Assembly: GCF_000003815.2 (NCBI RefSeq)
Contig: NC_049981.1
Location: 335,122 to 399,121 of the forward strand
Length of the DNA: 64,000 bases
Origin: Branchiostoma floridae
Lineage: Eukaryota; Chordata; Leptocardii; Amphioxiformes; Branchiostomatidae
Reading direction: 5' to 3'
Below, piece by piece: positions 58,269 through 64,000 of the stretch. The position numbers were made by a program, and so were the translations under genes. The notes under the pieces were generated by a model, which was not told the DNA's origin, did no database searches, and saw only the letters and a program-made list of their open reading frames with translations. Position 1 is the first letter of the stretch. Each line of letters starts with the position of its first letter.

Positions 58269-60218
58269 TCACTCCCCCTCTAGCTCCAAGATGTCACTGA
58301 GGGCCGAATCGACCTCGTCGTTTGTGATAGCGGAATTGTAAGCCAAGACTGCGTCGGAGTTTGGCCCCTTGATCTGCTTGTTGTCGACAGGATTCAGAAA
58401 CGTGGACCTCTTGAATTGGCCGTTTCTAATAAGACTGAGTAGCGGCCACCTCTTGAACTGACCGTTCAGGGGGTCTCGTTGGGATGACCGTTTCCCGGGA
58501 AAGCCATTGCCTCCAACATCGCAATTAACGTCATTTGGGCTGCAGTCGTACTGCCTCCTTCGCTCCAGTCCCAGCCGGCTGTTCAGGGGGGCTCGCGATC
58601 GTTGGGATGACCGTTTCCCGGGAAAGCTATTGGTTGTTACATCGCAATTAACGTCATTTACGCTGCAGCCGTACTGCCTCCTACGCTCCAATCCCGTTAA
58701 GTACAGCCGATTGCCTTGCCCGTTGGCGATGGGGCTCAGTAGTCGTGGAGAAACCTGAAAAAAGGTCCACCATTCACATAGTCAGTCCGCTACCATGGAA
58801 TGAAAGCTTGGGGTCTACTGATTATCCTAATGTACGTTTTATATAGTCCAGGTGGAATATCGTCGATCTATGGCTCTTTATACAAATTAATGCAAATTAG
58901 GCGAATATATCCCAGAAGTTAAAATCAAAGCAACATAACTTGAGTAAGACTTGTCTAAATAACTTCAAACTTGTGGTGGATAGATACACTGTTATATGGA
59001 GTGAAAAATATAACAGTATATTTTCCTCCGACTCCGTACTGTGCTATATTGAGTGAAATATAATTATAACAATAGAAAGCTAAATGGCCGCAAAGTTTTC
59101 AAAATGCCAAACCTTGTCATCCTCGGCCTCACTGATGCTGACACCACGATCAACTGTCATGTCCATCTGTATCATGTCAGCCTCCTGATGGTACGTCTTT
59201 ACCGCTGAAAAACAACCACCAGACGTCTTCAGCCATAAATGAGTACAAATCAATGAGGTATTCAGCTATTGTCATTCTTTTATAATGGAGGATTACAATT
59301 CAGTACAATTGTGGAGGTAACAGCCTCACCACGGTTTGGATCGCCCGACGACCAACTGTTCGAGACCCGACGGTGATGAGGAATACACCGTGTTGTATTT
59401 TGTAATGTCATCCCACCCGAGAAAAATGTGTCAAACGTTGAGACAACTTGGTGTTTTTTAACAATTTGCAACAGCAATTCTAACGTCTGAATCCGATATT
59501 CGTATTATAGGCAACGCCGATATTGGAAGTTGTTGCACTTGTGTCAAGCTAGCTTGCGGTTCGAAAGATACTCAACGAATTTCAGAGACAAAGAACGAAT
59601 TTTCTTTCTTTTTGTGTATTTGTCGTCATCTAAGTCATACTTTTACGTATTACACAATATCTAAATTATAAAAAAAATCGGAGAAAATGACAAAACAGTG
59701 ACGCAGTGAACGAACCCCGCAGTGACGCAAGTGTGGTAGGAGCGCACCTTTAGTTCGAATTATGCTATGTAAGCCCATGTGATAACAGTTGAACGTCATT
59801 CGCTTGTGAGAACCCAATTAATCGCCTGGTTCGGAACACCCGTATTGAACATTGTCGCGGCCAGCGAGTATACTGTATATACAGCGAGTATATTTCAATA
59901 AGTATCACTTCTTGATAAAAATGTGATTTAATGTTAAGATGTATCCGATCTTCAATTTGTGCACTTTCATCGTAACAGGCCTCCTACATATAATACTGCA
60001 CAATTTATAGTACGTACACGTAACGTACAGACGATGGATTAGGTAGGAAAAAGACAGAACAAACAATTGGCGGTGGCTTCATGTTCATGGTAAAGCAGTC
60101 ACCGAGAAAACCTTAAAGCCACCGTCAACACGTCTGCATTTACAGTATATCAATACTCACGAAGTCCGGCGGCCTGCATACTACACAGACACAGGACCAA
60201 TGTTACTGGAAACAACAT
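58269..60218 (-). CDS. Putative secreted peptide precursor, copy E (two peptides)
   Basis: Exons 60218-60161 (MLFPVTLVLCLCSMQAAGL), 59204-59113 and 58754-58269, 211 residues, splice sites and phases intact. Peptides are QYGCSVNDVNCDVTTNSFP-G-KR and QYDCSPNDVNCDVGGNGFP-G-KR, each preceded by RRR. It then continues with two NGQFKR segments and an acidic C-terminus (LELEGE). Very close to copy B over both coding and intron sequence, including the upstream junction with the truncated EGF exon. The conserved Cys, Asp, Phe-Pro-Gly and basic sites against variable loop residues look like selection on a mature peptide (inference). Confidence 0.73.
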
Positions 60219-60290
60219 CTTTGCCAGCGCTTTGACAATGTCTCCAATATCTTCTTCTGATGAATCTACCTCTATCATGTATTCACCATC

Positions 60291-60297
60291 ATTTATA
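60291..60297 (-). promoter_or_regulatory. TATA-box candidate, peptide gene E
   Basis: TATAAAT on the minus strand, 73 bp upstream of the start codon. Confidence 0.45.
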
Positions 60298-60339
60298 CTT
60301 TTTTTCAAGGCCTTTTCCTGCCAGATGGTCAGGTTCCAC

Positions 60340-61380
60340 GACCTAAGGTTATTGTTGCTGCGTCATAGACGTGTTTGTTGAACTTTGTGAGCTATTTTAG
60401 TTTCCTTGTCCGGTAGTATTGTTGTCTTATCTTGGATTTGGTGCTACATGATTGGTGGTGCCAATCTAGTGGTACAGGTGAACGCCCTTACTGACATGTG
60501 ACAGGTCATTTCTTCAGACCAATGTAAATTATTATGTTCCAACGTACATCTGACCCTAGTAAAATATGCGAAAACCCGAACGCTCTCGCACGCGCGCACA
60601 AACACAATCACAAACACAAACACAAACAAACAAACAAACGCACACAGACAGGCAGGCAGAGACATAGACAGACATACAGACAAAAACTGAGAGAACAAAC
60701 TGTCATGGACATACAAGAAAGTTTGACCAAAAAAACGCATATGACGACATAGGTACACTAACCTTTGTACGTGGAACTTGACCATCTGGCAGGAAAAAAC
60801 TTGTCAAAACACGAGTATTGATTTCTGACATTTGTGGTCGTGCCCTATCCACTACTTGACATGACCTCAATGTCGTTTCAGGGACACTGAAGTCGTCATT
60901 AGTTTACATTGCGTGTTGCATGGCAGGTAAAGTAACGATTCATTACAATTGGTCTTTTCTTCTCCCCACTGGGGTTAGCATGAACTACGACTTCCCAAAT
61001 TAGGGAATGCCCAAATACGCGACATACTAAAATACTAAAGTTCGACATACTAGTATCCCAATAGTCTTTAAGCCTTAACGTAACTAAGTGATTTTTAGCA
61101 GCCAAAGGGCTTGCTACTTTTCGTCGACGGCTTCTTCGATAATAAACAAGTAATAAAAGTACGCACACTTTGTAACATAGTGAGCATTCCGAGTCCCCGA
61201 CTTTTGAGTCAAATAATTTTCAAGCCTTATAGAAACGTAACTAATTAATTTTTGGCACTCAAATGTCAGTCGACGGTTTTTACTATGGCATCTATACACG
61301 CATACTTTGTACTTTTGACGCCATATCGTTTGAAATTTAAGAATATACATTGTCAATTATGTAAATACAACATCATGCAC
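60340..61380. repeat. Peptide-gene 5' flank unit (copy E)
   Basis: Collinear with the other flanks. Its CA tract is degraded to cacaaacacaa (60595-60640). The homology ends near the 'aatacaacatcatgcac' word at 61380. Confidence 0.7.
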
Positions 61381-62117
61381 CTCCAAAACACGTCTAACAT
61401 GAAAACAATGGTCATCTTCCAGATACATTGTTTTATTTATGTAATCTTCTACAAATGACATTATTATTACCTTCAGCAAGGAGGTTGTGTTTTTGGTTGT
61501 GCTTTGAAGGAGTGGCTGTGGACATAGTTGTGTATAATGTAAGAAGCTTTTGATGATATTTGTTAGGTGGGTAGTTTTTGAGTAGACAAAATACTAGTAA
61601 TGTGTAGTATACTACTGTAGTTTACTTGTTGTAAACAACAACTATAACGTTAGTAGACTACACTTCGAAGGCAACAGTATTCTACTAACCAAGGCCATAG
61701 ATTACTCAGGCTATCAAAGAGATTTTTTTAAGTACAAAACTATATTGTCATGGAATCATTATCCATACAGATAAATCCTGGGGGCATGCGTTCAGTTTGA
61801 ATTCCGTCATATCACTCATTGTTGTTAGCCGTTTTCATGTTTTGTCCGTTCGATCTCACTTTTGAATGGTTCAGATAAAGCAAGTCATTTCCTTCTATTC
61901 TTATGCCTAGTACTAAAAGAAACATCTGCATACAGCATTCGGTGGGAAAAACAACAGCACTAGTGAAATGATTGAAGCATAATCGGTATATCTGATTTCA
62001 AAACTTTTATTCATGCGGCATGACATGGCATGTCTTTGCACATTCCACCTAAACGATCTGACCTGTCACATGTGCTGTTTCTGTGACTTTGGTCAGAAGG
62101 CTTGGGCAGAGTGGTTG
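61381..62117. other. Intergenic, 3' UTR of the EGF gene at its right end
   Basis: No gene is seen. From about 62030 the sequence matches the 3' UTR-like remnants of the EGF gene at 52.7 and 23.1 kb. Confidence 0.5.
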
Positions 62118-63764
62118 TTACTGGTTCGACAGGCAGGCATAGCCTCGCTCCCGGGCTTCACAAGTCCAGCCGTCGGCACAGGACTCAGGATTGCAGATGG
62201 ATCCGGCTGTCCAGTCCCTCAGCAGATGCAAACCTGAACATCGTAAGAAACATTACAATCATATTAGCTTCATATTTTTCATGACCAAATAATCATTAAA
62301 CATTGAAAATATGTGACCAGAGATTTGAAAATCCATAGGATTTTCCTAATGTCGCGATAAAAAAACTGTTACAACATTACATATGCATTAGACTCCTTCA
62401 TATTAATCGATGTACATCCGCTACTTCGTCTGCATGTAAAGTTACAGAAGTCCATGGCCTTACGAAAGTCGCTATACTTAAAAAGATGCATATGTCAATA
62501 ATGATTATTAGGAAGAAATAAAACTAAGTGATTAATCGATTATAATGAACAAATTAAACGATGTTATTTATCTATTATTACTATGAACAAATTGAAGTAG
62601 GCACTTTTTCGATTACTATAAACTAGGCGATTTTTCCACTTTTCGATCTACTGATAACCCGAAAGATACCTCTAGCAACGCAGACGTAATGACCGGGGTG
62701 ATTCTGGCAGGTGTAGCCGCTGTTACAGGGATATGTGAGGCACTCGTTTATGTCTAGATGAGACGAAAGGGAACAGAGCACAAAACATTTGTATCAAACC
62801 ATACGTTCCATGACCAAATGTGGATCCAGACGTGCGTATACATACAAGTCCGTATGAGGTCCGTATGGAAGTCTTAGTCTCTACCAGGCTCCACGGGGCG
62901 CTGGACAAATTATAAAAATTGGATAGATATAGCAGATAACATGACAAAGGAGTTAGCTAGGTCGCAAACCATACTCCTCGGCCAGCTAACTCCTCTGGCA
63001 TGATATAATGTAATAATTTCTGCTATATTTCCAGTGACCTAGTACCTGAGGCAAAGAATTCCATGCGGACTTCATACGGACTTGAATACATACCTGGCTT
63101 AGTGCAGTGCACTCGCGTGCACCACGCTCTGGACCTGCGTATATAGTAAATCATTTAGTAGGCCGGTAAGTGATTAGGTCATATGTTTGCTAATGGATTT
63201 AGATAGCGATAGCTCAACATACGAATTTCAACACTGATATTGAGTAAGAACATTTTGTATCATTTGCACTGTTAACTGATTCTCGTTAGCTTTTGTATGG
63301 TATAGACCAGAACTTTTGAAGAGCTTAGACTAAATTTTGATGGGAATTTTTGCGCATATGACAGTTACATCACTATAGATCTACTCATCGACGTCTTATT
63401 CACAATAATTTGTCATTACCTTTTCCCAAAGTCTTATTCCACTGAATATGCGTTCAAGATTCTTTTGTGCAACACGTTTTACGACAGCATGATGGCCAAC
63501 TGGCACCCGGTTTCTTCACACAGTTGGTGTTGGGAAGGAGAACGTATTTTCTGCGCAAAGCATGCAAACTTTCATGGGGACCAGTTAATTATTGGCTGGA
63601 AAATATAAATTTAGTTGTGTTAAAAAAGGAAAGTTTTGATAACCTCTTACCCTGTTCACAGTTGTCTCCCTGCCATCCAGACCGACAGGAACACGAGTAG
63701 GAGTTGTGCTGATCGGAACAATACCCGCCGTTTTCACAAGGAGAAGAGGCACAGTCATCGATAT
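62118..63764 (-). CDS. EGF-domain protein, 3' end (gene continues past window)
   Basis: Three exons read on the minus strand: 63764-63651, a full Ca-binding EGF module ([16 protein letters not shown]... CEQ); 62753-62670, a second EGF-like module ([16 protein letters not shown]...YVCVAR); and 62233-62118, a last exon ending [20 protein letters not shown] and TAA. All are GT-AG, phase 1, and join in frame. The D-I-[DN]-[DE]-C starts are the classical calcium-binding signature. The last module has an atypical, shortened EGF-like Cys pattern. The 5' part, including any signal peptide, lies beyond 64000. Probably a secreted or membrane matrix/receptor protein. It is the source of the 3' fragments scattered among the peptide genes. 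Confidence 0.78.
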
Positions 63765-64000
63765 CTGTATGCAATTGAAAATAAGAAACAATAACAATTT
63801 AGTCAATTTTTCCCTACAAGTTAAAAAGGCAATTCCCAACTATCAAAGTAGCTTCATATTCCTAGCTGATTGCTGTTGTATTGTTCTTTTCCCTGTTGCA
63901 ATTGTCGCTGAAGAAAGTGTTTTAAGGTCGATCTGTTTCTGTATGGACCAGTTACGTATATGGACCTTGAGTGTATCATGTACCAATGTATACGTCCTTA

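Noticed and set aside
14899-60218. Venom- or toxin-like reading of the two-Cys peptides
   Set aside because: Short two-Cys peptides with an amidation Gly and multiple basic sites fit hormone-style precursors better; nothing toxin-specific is visible.

Overview
The window reads as invertebrate deuterostome DNA, most likely a cephalochordate (Branchiostoma-like) nuclear genome. This is inferred from domain-shuffled phase-1 exons (LDL-receptor A, kringle, somatomedin B, EGF), a large LRR receptor, a CR1/L2-type LINE with an esterase ORF1, abundant miniature transposons, and heavy local duplication in AT-rich, intron-rich DNA. No database search was possible. All exon structures come from splice-site, phase and domain reading by eye.

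Layout. 1-10.4 kb is repeat territory: a ~184-bp satellite split by a 2.26-kb inverted-repeat element that carries a tandemly doubled tRNA-derived SINE, then a 2.3-kb tandem duplication. 10.4-11.0 kb is a G-rich minisatellite. 11.0-13.9 kb (minus strand) is a two-exon gene for a single-pass LRR receptor whose cytoplasmic tail is six tandem repeats, each with a VxYxDV (ITIM-like) motif. 14.8-27.4 kb and 54.0-60.3 kb (minus strand) hold five copies of a three-exon gene that looks like a secreted peptide-precursor family: signal peptide, acidic spacer, then one or two Q-Y-x-C-x6-C-D...GFP-G-KR peptides flanked by basic cleavage sites. Remnants of the 3' end of an EGF-domain gene accompany these copies, so the amplified unit was [EGF-gene tail + peptide gene]. 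The best preserved EGF gene end lies at 62.1-63.8 kb and continues out of the window. 29.6-30.7 kb is a ~213-bp satellite related to the 5' flank of the peptide genes.

34.8-50.6 kb (plus strand) is an 11-exon gene for a ~978-residue transmembrane protein: signal peptide, galactose-binding-like domain, four LDLRa, two kringles, somatomedin B, a Cys-rich ectodomain, one TM and a short tail. A full-length ~6.4-kb LINE with two intact ORFs has inserted antisense into its first kringle exon, flanked by a 4-bp GCGA duplication. The second kringle is preceded by a 103-bp tandem array made from its own acceptor and exon, next to a 100-N assembly gap.

Working together: the peptide genes, if functional, would make disulfide-looped, probably amidated secreted peptides. 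The LRR protein and the kringle mosaic protein look like cell-surface recognition molecules. Nothing in the window directly links them. Transposon insertion inside coding exons (kringle gene, peptide gene C) and block duplication with mosaic introns show the locus is rearranging actively.
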